From Streptomyces buecherae (lineage in GTDB: Bacteria > Actinomycetota > Actinomycetes > Streptomycetales > Streptomycetaceae), in NCBI RefSeq assembly GCF_014295035.1, contig NZ_CP060404.1, positions 4,186,501 to 4,250,500 on the forward strand: a DNA stretch of 64,000 nt, in the 5' to 3' direction. Under the pieces are notes generated by a model. That model did not search any database. It saw nothing but the letters and a program-made list of their open reading frames with translations, and was not told where the DNA came from. Shown here piece after piece: positions 8,508-19,528 of this stretch. Positions within the stretch are counted from its first letter, which is position 1. The number at the start of each line of letters is the position of its first letter. The position numbers were made by a program, and so were the translations under genes.

Positions 8508-9152
8508 ATGCCCACCCTGCTGCACCTCGACTCGTCGCTCTACTCGCTGGACGCCTCCGCCTCGCGCGCCGTGACGGCGTCCTTCCGCAAGACATGGGAG
8601 GAGCAGCACCCGAACGGCACGGTCATCTACCGGGACCTGGCCGCCGACCCGCTGCCCCACATCGACGAGATATCCGCGACCGCCGGCTTCTCCGACCCCG
8701 CCGAGCACACCCCCGAGCAGCGGGCCGCCTTCGCCCTGCGCGTCGAGCTCGCCGAGGAGCTGGAGCGGGCGGACGCGGTGCTCATCGGCGCCCCGATGTA
8801 CAACTTCACGATTCCCTCCACCCTCAAGACGTGGCTCGACCAGGTGATCATCGTGGGCCGTACGGCGGGCGAAGCCCCGTCGGCGGCGGGCACCCCCGTC
8901 ACCGTGGTGGCCAGCCGTGGCGGCTCGTACGCGCCCGGCACTCCGAGGGAATCCTTCGAGTTCGTCCAGAACTATCTGGAGAAGGCCCTGAACGGCATGC
9001 TCGGCCTCGACGTGGACTTCATCGTTCCCGAGCTGACCCTCGCCCGCACCACGCCGGCCATGGCGGACCTCGTCGAGCTGTCCGACGCCTCGCGCGCCAA
9101 GGCCCACGAGGACGCCACCACCAAGGCCAAGGCCTTGGCCGCACGCTTCTGA
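8508..9152 (+). CDS. azoR: FMN-dependent NADH-azoreductase (AcpD/AzoR family)
   Basis: This is a flavodoxin-fold quinone/azo reductase that uses NADH and FMN for two-electron reduction of quinones and azo compounds. In the 214-residue product the FMN-phosphate loop is LLHLDSSLYSLDASASR at the N terminus. APMYNFTIPSTLKTWLDQVI follows, and ASRGGSYAPG completes the flavin site. The start has a good ribosome site (CCGGAGGC). It is divergent from an HxlR regulator, the classic arrangement for electrophile-induced azoreductases, and is followed by a strong stem-loop. Confidence 0.92.
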   Translation: MPTLLHLDSSLYSLDASASRAVTASFRKTWEEQHPNGTVIYRDLAADPLPHIDEISATAGFSDPAEHTPEQRAAFALRVELAEELERADAVLIGAPMYNFTIPSTLKTWLDQVIIVGRTAGEAPSAAGTPVTVVASRGGSYAPGTPRESFEFVQNYLEKALNGMLGLDVDFIVPELTLARTTPAMADLVELSDASRAKAHEDATTKAKALAARF

Positions 9153-9177
9153 GCCTCCCCCGCCGGGCCTGACCCCA

Positions 9178-9209
9178 CCGGGCCTGACCCCGCGCGGGGT
9201 CAGGCCCGG
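9178..9209 (+). terminator. 14-bp perfect hairpin after the azoreductase gene
   Basis: CCGGGCCTGACCCC and its exact complement flank a GCGC loop, 26 bases after the azoreductase stop codon. The left arm is preceded by an almost identical copy of the same sequence (about 9164-9177), giving two alternative pairings. Confidence 0.8.
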
Positions 9210-9405
9210 ACGCGTACCCGGAGCACGGCGCGGAGGTGGCGGCAACGGGCATTCGCCCACACGCCGCCACCCCCGCACCACGCGCCCCGGCCGCCACCCG
9301 CGCAGCCTCCTCGCACGCCACCGCCGGCCCGGCCCCGCACGCCACCGGATGGCGAGCGCCAAGCGCACGCAGGGCCCGCCCCCGCCGAGGCCGCAGAAGC
9401 CCAGC

Positions 9406-9477
9406 CACACGCGGACCAGCGGGCACCCGCCCCCACACGCGGACCAGCAGGCACCCGCACCCGCACCCGCACCCGCA
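9406..9477. repeat. Direct repeats in gene-free DNA: 28-bp period plus CCCGCA hexamers
   Basis: CACACGCGGACCAGC occurs at 9406 and 9434, followed by four CCCGCA hexamers at 9454-9477. The gene-free stretch 9210-9626 is otherwise C-rich with no credible gene. The same hexamer array appears at 4252-4293. Confidence 0.6.
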
Positions 9478-9626
9478 GAAACGCAAGCTCAAGCACACAA
9501 GCACGCAGGGACGCGGTCGCGCAGCCACGCCGACATACGACGAGCACCCCGCCCTGCCCACGTCCACGCGTGCGCACGCACGCACCCGCCACACGCCGCC
9601 CGCCCGCCGAAACGCGGGCACGACGA

Positions 9627-9666
9627 AAGAACCCCCGCTCCGGATTTCTCCGGAGCGGGGGTTCTT
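9627..9666 (-). terminator. 17-bp perfect hairpin downstream of tRNA-Leu
   Basis: Arms at 9627-9643 and 9650-9666 are fully complementary around a 6-base loop. The hairpin lies just 3' of the leftward tRNA-Leu gene, the expected place for its terminator. Confidence 0.85.
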
Positions 9667-9671
9667 CTCTG

Positions 9672-9755
9672 TGCGCGAGGGGGGAGTTGAACCCCCACGC
9701 CCTTTCGGGCACTGGAACCTGAATCCAGCGCGTCTGCCTATTCCGCCACCCGCGC
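9672..9755 (-). tRNA. tRNA-Leu (anticodon CAG)
   Basis: On the minus strand the gene begins GCGCGGGTGGCGGAA and ends CTCCCCCCTCGCGCA. The acceptor arm GCGCGGG pairs with CTCGCGC (one G-T pair), the anticodon stem-loop is CTGGA-TTCAGGT-TCCAG, and there is a long class II variable arm TGCCCGAAAGGGCG. The T-arm is GGGGGTTCAACTCCCCC. The 3' CCA is not encoded. Confidence 0.95.
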
Positions 9756-10135
9756 ATGGGTGTCGTCGTGAGACTTGCTCACCTTAAGTGATGTGCCTCT
9801 CCGATCGAAATCGACCGGTGGGGGGCCATCCGCTTTCGGTGGGGGCGCCTTCCGACATCGAGAAGATTAGCACGCTGGCCGGGGTGCCTTCACACCCGTT
9901 ATCCGCACCCCATCGGCCAACAGACCCCCAGCCGACCCGGGGACCCGCTCAGTTGCGGGACACTAGCTCTGGGGCACATCTACGATCCCGGTGAAGGGGG
10001 AGACTCCGCTGTGAGGGGTGACACTCCTCGCACCGGGCCAGGAAGGGGAACCAGCCGATTTCCCGACGCGTGGATACGATCAGTAAGCAGTATCAAGACG
10101 ACACGACCGAGGAAGACTAAGGAAGGAGGTGCCCC
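9756..10135 (+). promoter_or_regulatory. Gene-free upstream region of the fhaA-pknB operon
   Basis: No convincing gene lies in these 380 bases. They separate the leftward tRNA-Leu from the rightward cell-wall signalling operon and must hold the promoters of both. The fhaA end is relatively A-rich and finishes with GGAAGGAGGTGCCCC, a strong ribosome site for fhaA. Confidence 0.5.
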
Positions 10136-11014
10136 GTGGGAGTACTGAAGCGCTTCGAGCAGCGTCTCGAAGGTCTCGTGAACGGCACCTTCGCCAAGGT
10201 GTTCAAGTCCGAAGTCCAGCCGGTCGAGATCGCGGGGGCGCTCCAGCGTGAGTGCGACAACAACGCCACCATCTGGAACCGCGACCGCACCGTCGTCCCC
10301 AATGACTTCATCGTCGAGCTGAGCGCGCCGGACTTCGAGCGGCTCAGCCCGTACTCGGGACAGCTCGGTGACGAGTTGTCCGGCATGGTCCGCGACTACG
10401 CCCAGCAGCAGCGCTACACCTTCATGGGCACCATCAAGGTGCACCTGGAGAAGGCCGACGACCTCGACACCGGTCTGTACCGGGTGCGCAGCCGCACACT
10501 CGCCGCGAGTCAGAGTCAGAGCCCGCAGCCTGGTCCGGCCGCGGGGCCGCCGCACGGCGCCCCGCAGGGGCCGCCGCCCGGGCAGGGCGGCCAGGGCCCC
10601 GGACTGCGGGCGGTACCGCCCCGTGGGGGGAACGCGCCCGGTGGTCCGCCGCCGATGCCCAGTGCCCCGCCGCCCGGGGCGCGTCCCGCGCCGCGGGCGG
10701 GTCAGCCCGGCGCGGGTCCGCACCCGGGAGCGCAGACGCGGCGGTGGATCGAGATCAACGGCACCCGCCATCAGATTTCCCGGCCCACTCTGGTGCTGGG
10801 TCGGAGCACGGACGCCGACGTGCGGATCGACGATCCGGGCGTCTCGCGCCGGCATTGCGAGATCCGGGTCGGAACGCCCTCGACGGTCCAGGATCTGGGA
10901 TCGACCAACGGCATCGTGGTAGACGGACAGCACACCACGCGCGCTACGCTCCGCGACGGCTCCCGCGTCGTCGTGGGCAGCACCACCATCGTTTATCGGC
11001 AAGCCGAAGGGTGA
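10136..11014 (+). CDS. fhaA: FhaA: DUF3662 and FHA domain protein
   Basis: The 292-residue protein has an N-terminal DUF3662 domain (about 1-120, beginning GVLKRFEQRLEGLVNGTFAKVF). A Gly/Pro-rich linker of about 85 residues follows, then a C-terminal FHA domain with LVLGRSTDADVRIDDPGVSRRHCEI and DLGSTNGI, the phosphothreonine-binding residues. In mycobacteria FhaA recruits phosphorylated cell-wall factors under PknB control; the same operon here ends in pknB. The GTG start follows GGAGG at ideal spacing. Confidence 0.93.
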   Translation: MGVLKRFEQRLEGLVNGTFAKVFKSEVQPVEIAGALQRECDNNATIWNRDRTVVPNDFIVELSAPDFERLSPYSGQLGDELSGMVRDYAQQQRYTFMGTIKVHLEKADDLDTGLYRVRSRTLAASQSQSPQPGPAAGPPHGAPQGPPPGQGGQGPGLRAVPPRGGNAPGGPPPMPSAPPPGARPAPRAGQPGAGPHPGAQTRRWIEINGTRHQISRPTLVLGRSTDADVRIDDPGVSRRHCEIRVGTPSTVQDLGSTNGIVVDGQHTTRATLRDGSRVVVGSTTIVYRQAEG

Positions 11015-11024
11015 AGCGGGGGCA

Positions 11025-11546
11025 ATGTCAGAGCTGACCCTCACGGTCATGCGGTTGGGTTTCCTCGCCGTACTGTGGCTGTTCGTCATCGTGGCCGTAC
11101 AGGTCATCCGCAGCGATCTGTTCGGTACGCGGGTGACCCAGCGCGGGTCGCGGCGCGGCAGCGACCGGGCGCAGCGGCAGCAGGCGAGCCCACCGCAGCA
11201 GCGGCAGCAACAGCAGTCCGGCGGCCGGGGGGGCGGTCGGCAGCGGCGCGGCGCCCCCACCAAGCTGGTGGTGTCCGAGGGCACCCTCACCGGTACCACC
11301 GTCGCCCTCCAGGGCCAGACGATCTCGCTCGGTCGGGCCCACGACTCGACGATTGTGCTGGACGACGACTACGCCTCCAGCAGGCATGCCAGGATCTATC
11401 CAGACCGTGACGGGCAGTGGATCGTCGAGGATCTCGGGTCCACGAACGGTACGTATCTCGACCGGACCCGGCTCACCACGCCGACGCCGATTCCGCTCGG
11501 TGCGCCGATCCGCATCGGCAAAACCGTCATCGAGCTGCGGAAGTAG
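11025..11546 (+). CDS. fhaB: FhaB: membrane-anchored FHA domain protein
   Basis: The 173-residue product starts with one membrane helix (LGFLAVLWLFVIVAVQVI), then a basic Gln/Arg/Gly-rich linker. A C-terminal FHA domain follows with SLGRAHDSTIVLDDDYASSRHARI and DLGSTNGTYLD, the family's phosphothreonine-binding motifs. It is the FhaB/FipA-type reader in the pknB operon. It begins ten bases after the fhaA stop, so the genes are co-transcribed. Confidence 0.93.
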   Translation: MSELTLTVMRLGFLAVLWLFVIVAVQVIRSDLFGTRVTQRGSRRGSDRAQRQQASPPQQRQQQQSGGRGGGRQRRGAPTKLVVSEGTLTGTTVALQGQTISLGRAHDSTIVLDDDYASSRHARIYPDRDGQWIVEDLGSTNGTYLDRTRLTTPTPIPLGAPIRIGKTVIELRK

Positions 11547-11576
11547 TAGGAACATGACGACCGGAGGGTGGGCACC

Positions 11577-13151
11577 GTGCGGATGTACCCGGAGCCGACG
11601 GGCGAGGTGCGCATGAGTCTGTCGCTGCGTTTCGCCGCCGGATCGCACAAGGGCATGATCCGGGAGGGCAACGAGGACTCCGGCTACGCCGGCCCCAGGC
11701 TGCTGGCCATCGCCGACGGCATGGGCGGGCAGGCGGCCGGTGAGGTCGCCAGTTCGGAAGTGATCTCCACCCTCGTCCAGCTCGACGACGACGTGCCCGG
11801 TTCCGACATCCTCACCTCGCTGGGCAGCGCCCTGCAGCGGGCCAACGACCAACTGCGCGTCATGGTCGAGGAGGACCCGCAGCTCGAGGGCATGGGCACC
11901 ACGCTTACCGCGCTCCTGTGGACCGGTCAGCGGCTCGGCCTCGTCCACGTCGGTGACTCGCGCGCGTACCTGCTGCGCGACGGCGCCCTGACCCAGATCA
12001 CCCAGGACCACACCTGGGTGCAGCGGCTGGTGGACGAGGGGCGGATCACCGAGGAGGAGGCCACCACGCACCCGCAGCGGTCGCTGCTGATGCGGGCCCT
12101 CGGCAGTGGTGACCACGTCGAGCCCGACCTGTCGATCCGCGAGGTGCGGGCCGGGGACCGGTACCTGATCTGCTCGGACGGGCTGTCCGGCGTGGTCAGT
12201 CACCAGACCCTCGAGGAGACGCTGGCCAGCTACCAGGGGCCGCACGAGACCGTGCAGGAGCTGATTCAGCTCGCGCTGCGCGGTGGCGGCCCGGACAACA
12301 TCACGTGCATCGTCGCGGACGTCCTGGACGTGGACGGCGGCGACGCGATGACCGCGCAGCTCAACGACACCCCGGTGATCGTCGGCGCGGTGGCCGAGAA
12401 CCAGATCCAGCTCGGTGACGGCGGCGCCGCGCAGACCCCCGCGGGTCGCGCCGCCGAACTGGGCAGGAAGCCCGTGCCGCCGCAGGCGAGCGGTGAGGAC
12501 GCGGGCGGCTTCGGCCCGCCCGGCAGCGGCGAGCCGTCCATCGGCCGGGCGGGCGACGGCGCTTTCGGCGGCTACCCGGACGGCGGCGAGGCGCTCACCA
12601 AGGGCGGTCGCAGCAAGTGGATCAAGCGCTCGGCGTACATCGCGCTGGCGCTCGCGGTGGTCGGCGGCGGGTTGTACGGCGGCTACCGCTGGACCCAGAA
12701 CCAGTACTACGTCGGCGCCAACGGCGACCACGTGGCCATCTACCAGGGCATCAGCCAGGACCTGGCGTGGATCAGCCTCAACAAGGTCCACCAGGACTTC
12801 GCGGACATCGAACTCAGGTACCTGCCGGTGGACCAGCGCGGTCGCGTCGAGGACACCATCGCGATGAGCGACCTGGGGCAGGCCCGGAAGAAGGCGAAGC
12901 AACTGGGCCTGCTCGCCGGCACCTGCCAGAAGCTCGACCAGCAAAAGCGCGCTCAGGAAGAGCGCAAGAAGGCCGAGGACCAGCAGCGGGACCTCGGCAA
13001 GGGAGAGGGCCAGACCGGCGACCAGACCGGCAAGCCAGGCGCGCAGCCCCGTACCGACACGACCACTCCGTCCCCCACCCCGACGCCAACGCCCTCGCTG
13101 TCCCCGGCGGAGCGCGAACTGGCCGACGAGTGCGGCGGCACCCAGCAGTGA
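11577..13151 (+). CDS. pstP: PstP-like PP2C Ser/Thr protein phosphatase
   Basis: The 524-residue protein removes phosphate from PknB and its substrates. The PP2C catalytic domain (about residues 15-245) shows the metal-ligand motifs EGNEDS, IADGMGGQAAGE, HVGDSRAYL and CSDGLSG...GGPDN. A linker, one membrane helix (YIALALAVVGGGLYGGYRW, about residue 350) and an extracytoplasmic segment with a Lys/Gln/Pro-rich tail follow. I chose the GTG at 11577 because GGAGG lies nine bases upstream; a GTG three codons earlier and an ATG at 11613 are alternatives. It lies between the FHA genes and rodA in one operon. Confidence 0.93.
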   Translation: MRMYPEPTGEVRMSLSLRFAAGSHKGMIREGNEDSGYAGPRLLAIADGMGGQAAGEVASSEVISTLVQLDDDVPGSDILTSLGSALQRANDQLRVMVEEDPQLEGMGTTLTALLWTGQRLGLVHVGDSRAYLLRDGALTQITQDHTWVQRLVDEGRITEEEATTHPQRSLLMRALGSGDHVEPDLSIREVRAGDRYLICSDGLSGVVSHQTLEETLASYQGPHETVQELIQLALRGGGPDNITCIVADVLDVDGGDAMTAQLNDTPVIVGAVAENQIQLGDGGAAQTPAGRAAELGRKPVPPQASGEDAGGFGPPGSGEPSIGRAGDGAFGGYPDGGEALTKGGRSKWIKRSAYIALALAVVGGGLYGGYRWTQNQYYVGANGDHVAIYQGISQDLAWISLNKVHQDFADIELRYLPVDQRGRVEDTIAMSDLGQARKKAKQLGLLAGTCQKLDQQKRAQEERKKAEDQQRDLGKGEGQTGDQTGKPGAQPRTDTTTPSPTPTPTPSLSPAERELADECGGTQQ

Positions 13152-13172
13152 AGCGGTAGGGGGCCGCCAGCG

Positions 13173-14588
13173 ATGAGCAGCAGTACCACCAGCACGACCA
13201 CGATCAGTACGGCCGGTCCGCCGAGCCGTCGCAACACCGAGCTCGCGATGCTCGCCTTCGCGGTGATCATCCCGGTGTTCGCGTACGCCAACGTGGGCCT
13301 CGCGCTCAGCGACGAGATGCCGTCGGGCATGCTCAGCTACGGCCTGGGCCTCGGCCTGCTCGCCGGCATCGGGCACATCGTGGTGCGCAAGTTCGCGCCG
13401 TACGCCGACCCGTTGCTGTTGCCGTTGGCGACGCTGCTCAACGGGCTCGGCCTGGTGTTGATCTGGCGTCTCGACCAGTCGGAGCGGCTGGCCCGGGCCG
13501 CCGCGTCGCAGGGCTTCGCCTACCAGGCGTCGGCGCCCAACCAGCTCATGTACTCGGCGATGGGCGTGGCGTTCTTCATCGGCGTGCTGATGCTGCTCAA
13601 GGACCACCGCATCTTGCAGCGCTACACGTACATCTCGATGGCCGGCGCGCTGGTCCTGCTGGTGATGCCGGTCTTCTTTCCGGCCAAGTTCGGTGCCCGC
13701 ATCTGGGTGACCGTCGGCTCCTTCTCGATCCAGCCGGCCGAGTTCGCCAAGATCGTGATCGCGGTCTTCTTCGCCGGCTACCTGATGGTCAAGCGGGACG
13801 CGCTGGCGCTGGCCAGCCGCCGCTTCATGGGCCTTTACCTGCCGCGCGGGCGTGACCTGGGGCCGATCCTCGTCGTGTGGGCGATGAGCATCCTGATCCT
13901 GGTCTTCGAGACCGACCTCGGCACCTCGCTGCTGTTCTTCGGCATGTTCGTCGTCATGCTGTACGTGGCGACCGAGCGCACGAGCTGGATCGTGTTCGGC
14001 CTGTTGATGTCGGCCGTCGGCGCCGTCGGCGTGGCCACCTTCGAGCCGCACGTGCAGCAGCGCGTCGACGCCTGGCTCGACCCGTTCGCCGTCTACGAGA
14101 CCGGCCAGGGCACCGAGCAGATCGCGCAGGCGCTGATGGCGTTCGGCTCCGGCGGCGTGATGGGCACCGGGCTCGGGCAGGGCAACTCCGACCTGATCGG
14201 CTTCGCCGCCAACTCCGACTTCATCCTCGCCACCGTCGGCGAGGAGCTGGGACTTGCCGGCACGATGGCGATCCTGCTGCTGTACGGGTTGATCGTGGAG
14301 CGCGGCGTGCGCACGGCGCTGGCCGCCCGTGACCCGTTCGGCAAGCTGCTGGCCATCGGCCTCTCCGCGGCCTTCGGCATCCAGGTCTTCGTCGTCGCCG
14401 GCGGCGTGATGGGGCTCATCCCGCTGACCGGTATGACCATGCCGTTCCTCGCCTACGGTGGCTCGTCCGTGCTCGCCAACTGGGCGCTGATCGCCATCCT
14501 GATCAAGATCAGTGACACCGCGCGCCGCCCGGCCCCCGCCCCCGCTCCCTCACCCGACGCCGAGATGACCCAGGTGGTCCGACCGTGA
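13173..14588 (+). CDS. rodA: RodA/FtsW family SEDS peptidoglycan glycosyltransferase
   Basis: The 471-residue polytopic membrane protein polymerises lipid II into glycan strands together with its partner transpeptidase, encoded next. It has about ten to twelve hydrophobic helices. Family motifs include WVTVGSFSIQPAEFAKI, the large loop FEPHVQQRVDAWLDPF, and LIPLTGMTMPFLAYGGSS near the end. The tail is Pro/Ala-rich and cytoplasmic. Its stop overlaps the pbpA start (GTGA), coupling the pair as in mycobacteria. Confidence 0.93.
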   Translation: MSSSTTSTTTISTAGPPSRRNTELAMLAFAVIIPVFAYANVGLALSDEMPSGMLSYGLGLGLLAGIGHIVVRKFAPYADPLLLPLATLLNGLGLVLIWRLDQSERLARAAASQGFAYQASAPNQLMYSAMGVAFFIGVLMLLKDHRILQRYTYISMAGALVLLVMPVFFPAKFGARIWVTVGSFSIQPAEFAKIVIAVFFAGYLMVKRDALALASRRFMGLYLPRGRDLGPILVVWAMSILILVFETDLGTSLLFFGMFVVMLYVATERTSWIVFGLLMSAVGAVGVATFEPHVQQRVDAWLDPFAVYETGQGTEQIAQALMAFGSGGVMGTGLGQGNSDLIGFAANSDFILATVGEELGLAGTMAILLLYGLIVERGVRTALAARDPFGKLLAIGLSAAFGIQVFVVAGGVMGLIPLTGMTMPFLAYGGSSVLANWALIAILIKISDTARRPAPAPAPSPDAEMTQVVRP

Positions 14589-16051
14589 ACAAGCCCCTGC
14601 GCCGGATCGCGATCTTCTGCGGGCTTCTGGTCCTCGCCCTGCTGGTGCGCGACAACTGGATCCAGTTCGTGCAGGCCGACGAGCTGGCCGACCACAAGCA
14701 CAACCGCCGCGTGGAGATCGCCCGCTACAGCCAGCCGCGCGGCAACATCATCGTGGACGGCAAGGCCATCACCGGTTCCAAGGAGACCAACGGGACCGAC
14801 TTCAAGTACAAGCGCACGTACACCGACGGCGAGATGTGGGCGCCGGTCACCGGCTACGCCTCGCAGGTCTACGGCGCCACGCAGTTGGAGAACCTGCACG
14901 ACGGCATCCTGACCGGCGACGACGACCGGCTGTTCTTCAACCGCACCCTCGACATGATCACGGGCAAGAGCAAGAAGGGTGGCGACGTCATCACCACCCT
15001 GAACGCCAAGGCCCAGAAGGCCGCCTTCCAGGGGCTCGGCAGCAAGAAGGGCGCCGTCGCCGCGCTCGACCCGCGCACCGGCAAGATCCTCGCCCTGGCC
15101 TCCACGCCGAGCTACGACCCGTCCACCATCGCGGGCGGCTCGAAGAAGGACGAGGAGGAGTGGAAGCGGCTGGACGAGAAGAACAACAAGGACGTCCCGA
15201 TGCTCAACCGGGCGCTGCGCCAGACGTACCCGCCCGGCTCCACGTTCAAGGTCGTCACGGCCGCCGCCGCCCTGGAGAACGGCCTGTACGACAGCATCGA
15301 CGAGAAGACCAACTCGCCGCTGCCGTGGAAGCTGCCGCTGACCACCGGCCAGCCGCTGCCGAACGAGGGAAACATCCCCTGCAAGGACGCCAGCCTCAAG
15401 CTGGCCCTCCAGGTCTCGTGCAACACGGTCTTCGGCAAGATCAGCGATGACCTCGGCAACGAGAAGATGATCGAGCAGGCCGAGAAGTTCGGGTTCAACG
15501 AGACCGTCGACACCCCGGTGCGTACCGCCGCGAGCGTCTACCCCGAGGACAACCGGCCGCAGAACGCGATGGCCGGCATCGGCCAGGCCAGCAACCGCGC
15601 GACGCCGCTCCAGATGGCCATGGTCACCGCGGCGATCGCCAACGACGGCAAGATGATGAAGCCGTACATGGTCGACAAGCTGCGGGCGCCCAACCTCAAC
15701 GTGGTCGAGCAGACCGAGCCCGACGAGATGTCGCGGCCCATGTCGTCGGAGACCGCGCACAAGCTCCAGGACATGATGGAGAACGTCGTCGAGAAGGGCA
15801 CGGGAACCAGCGCCCGCATCTCCGGCGTCACCGTCGGTGGCAAGACCGGCACCGCCCAGCGCGGTGTGGCCAACAGCGAGAAGCCGTACGCCTGGTTCAT
15901 CTCCTACGCCAAGGGCGAGGACGGTTCCCCGGTGGCGGTCGCGGTGGTGGTCGAGGACTCGCAGGCGTCCCGCGGCGACATCTCCGGTGGCGGGCTGGCG
16001 GCGCCGATCGCCAAGTCCGTCATGAAGGCCGTGCTCGACAGCGAGAAGTGA
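14585..16051 (+). CDS. pbpA: Class B penicillin-binding protein PbpA
   Basis: The 488-residue transpeptidase is anchored by one N-terminal helix (IAIFCGLLVLALLVRD). The catalytic triad of motifs is complete: PPGSTFKVVTA carries the active-site Ser in SxxK, SCNTVFG is the SxN motif, and GGKTGTAQ is the KTG motif. An N-terminal dimerisation-type domain precedes it. It is the transpeptidase partner of the upstream RodA and is likely a substrate pathway of the downstream PknB. A GTG start overlaps the rodA stop. Confidence 0.94.
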   Translation: MNKPLRRIAIFCGLLVLALLVRDNWIQFVQADELADHKHNRRVEIARYSQPRGNIIVDGKAITGSKETNGTDFKYKRTYTDGEMWAPVTGYASQVYGATQLENLHDGILTGDDDRLFFNRTLDMITGKSKKGGDVITTLNAKAQKAAFQGLGSKKGAVAALDPRTGKILALASTPSYDPSTIAGGSKKDEEEWKRLDEKNNKDVPMLNRALRQTYPPGSTFKVVTAAAALENGLYDSIDEKTNSPLPWKLPLTTGQPLPNEGNIPCKDASLKLALQVSCNTVFGKISDDLGNEKMIEQAEKFGFNETVDTPVRTAASVYPEDNRPQNAMAGIGQASNRATPLQMAMVTAAIANDGKMMKPYMVDKLRAPNLNVVEQTEPDEMSRPMSSETAHKLQDMMENVVEKGTGTSARISGVTVGGKTGTAQRGVANSEKPYAWFISYAKGEDGSPVAVAVVVEDSQASRGDISGGGLAAPIAKSVMKAVLDSEK

Positions 16052-16221
16052 CCCAGGCCACCCTGATGATCCAGATCTCCGCACGGCGCGATACCGGTCG
16101 GATATCAGGTCACGGTGGTGGCCAGGACCCGTGATACGCGGCGGGTACGGTATGCCGAGCAGCACACCGCCGGGCCCCCACACCGGTGCGGTCGGGAATG
16201 ACGGAGAGGGCTGGAGAAGCT

Positions 16222-18288
<2,067 letters not shown>

Positions 18289-18360
18289 CCTCCGGCCACC
18301 GTGCCAGGCGCGGTCCGCGGCCCCGGCGGGGCCGCCCGGGCACCGGCCACATCACCTGAC

Positions 18361-18404
18361 GGACGGCCCGTCGTCCGCGCTCCTCGGCGCGGACGGCGGG
18401 CCGT
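18361..18404 (+). terminator. Stem-loop after the pknB operon
   Basis: CGGCCCG-TC-GTCCGCG pairs with CGCGGAC-GG-CGGGCCG, two 7-bp helices split by an internal mismatch. It lies 75 bases after pknB. The rest of 18289-18694 is GC-rich with no gene that I can support. Confidence 0.65.
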
Positions 18405-18694
18405 TCGTCGTGGGTCGCGCCCGGTGCGGGGCGGGCGTCGGGCGCGCTACGGGCGCAGGCGCGCCGTGGCCGGCGCGGAGCGGGGTGGAGCGCGCTGGGG
18501 GCGTGGGGTGGGCCGCGGGGCGCTGAGCGGGCGTCCTGGGGCGGCGCGTGGGCGCTCCGGGGCGGCGCGTGGGAGCGGGGAGGCCGCAGGAGCGGGAGGC
18601 CACGGGAGCGGGAGAGCGGGAGGCCGCGATGGCGGGTGGAGCGTGGCTCCGGCGGGGGGCGGGGCCCGGCGGGGGGCGGGGGAGCCCCGTGGGC

Positions 18695-19444
18695 TTAGCG
18701 CAGCTCCGCCGGCTCGGTGCGGTTCGCGTCCACCTTCTCGGTGCGTTCCAGCTCCGCCCACACGATGTAACGGTGCCGGGAGGTGTAGACGGGGGTGCAG
18801 GTCGAGAGGGTGAGATAGCGTCCGGGCTTTTTCCTGCCGGACTCCTTGGGTATCGGCGCGAGGACGTCCACGTTGTACTTGGAGGTCTCCGGGAGCTTCG
18901 CGTAGACGCGGTAGACGTACCAGACGTCGCGGGTCTCGAAGACCACCGCGTCGCCCTCGTCCAGCTTGTCGATGTTGTGGAACTTGGCGCCGTGGCCGTC
19001 GCGGTGCGCCGCCAGCGTGAAGTTGCCCTTCTTGTCCCACGGCATCGCGGACTTGACCGGCTTGGTGTAGTAGCCGGCGACGCCGTTGTTGAGGGTCTTG
19101 GTGGCGGTGCCCTTCTTGACGAGTATCTCGCCCTCCTTGAGGCCGGGGGCGTGCAGGAAGCCGATGCCGTCCCTGGTGTCGAGGGCGCCCGGGCCCTTGG
19201 CCCAGTTCTCGCGCACCTTGTCGGACTGCTTCTTCGCCTCCCGGTCGGCGATCACGTTCGTCCACCACAGCGAGTAGACGACGAACAGGGCGAGCAGCAC
19301 GCCCACCGTGATCAGCAGCTCGCCGAAGACGCCGACGGCGGTCGCGATCCGGCTCCGGGTGCGACTGCCGCGCGGCGGTGCGGCGGCAGTCGCACCCGGC
19401 CCGCCCGGCTGCTCGCCCCGGCCGTCCTCGTCGGTCCGTACCAC
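18695..19444 (-). CDS. Class E sortase (first of two)
   Basis: The 249-residue protein joins sorting-signal proteins to the wall or pilin. A basic cytoplasmic start is followed by one membrane helix (LLITVGVLLALFVVYSLWW, about residues 43-61). The sortase domain has the catalytic His147 in AAHRDGHG, Cys216 in TLSTCTPVY and the Arg in TSRHRYIVW. The TLSTC form of the motif and the lone N-terminal anchor indicate class E, the SrtE type needed for chaplin anchoring in Streptomyces. The GTG start follows GAGG. It is one of two sortase genes in tandem. Confidence 0.92.
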   Translation of the reverse strand: MVRTDEDGRGEQPGGPGATAAAPPRGSRTRSRIATAVGVFGELLITVGVLLALFVVYSLWWTNVIADREAKKQSDKVRENWAKGPGALDTRDGIGFLHAPGLKEGEILVKKGTATKTLNNGVAGYYTKPVKSAMPWDKKGNFTLAAHRDGHGAKFHNIDKLDEGDAVVFETRDVWYVYRVYAKLPETSKYNVDVLAPIPKESGRKKPGRYLTLSTCTPVYTSRHRYIVWAELERTEKVDANRTEPAELR

Positions 19445-19528
19445 CGCGTCGTACCTCGTTCCTGGTTCGCCACCGGGTGCCCTCGCACCTCGGTCGAGCT
19501 ACCGCCCATCCCGGTCCGCCGGGTCCGC

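Noticed and set aside
9406..9477. Short direct repeats considered as a CRISPR array
   Set aside because: Units are too short and degenerate, spacers are not unique, and no cas gene is present.
11028..14051. A 1007-codon open frame antisense to fhaB-pstP-rodA
   Set aside because: It runs opposite to three convincing genes, has the composition of a high-GC shadow frame (Arg/Gly/Val/Ala/His-rich) and shows no motif.
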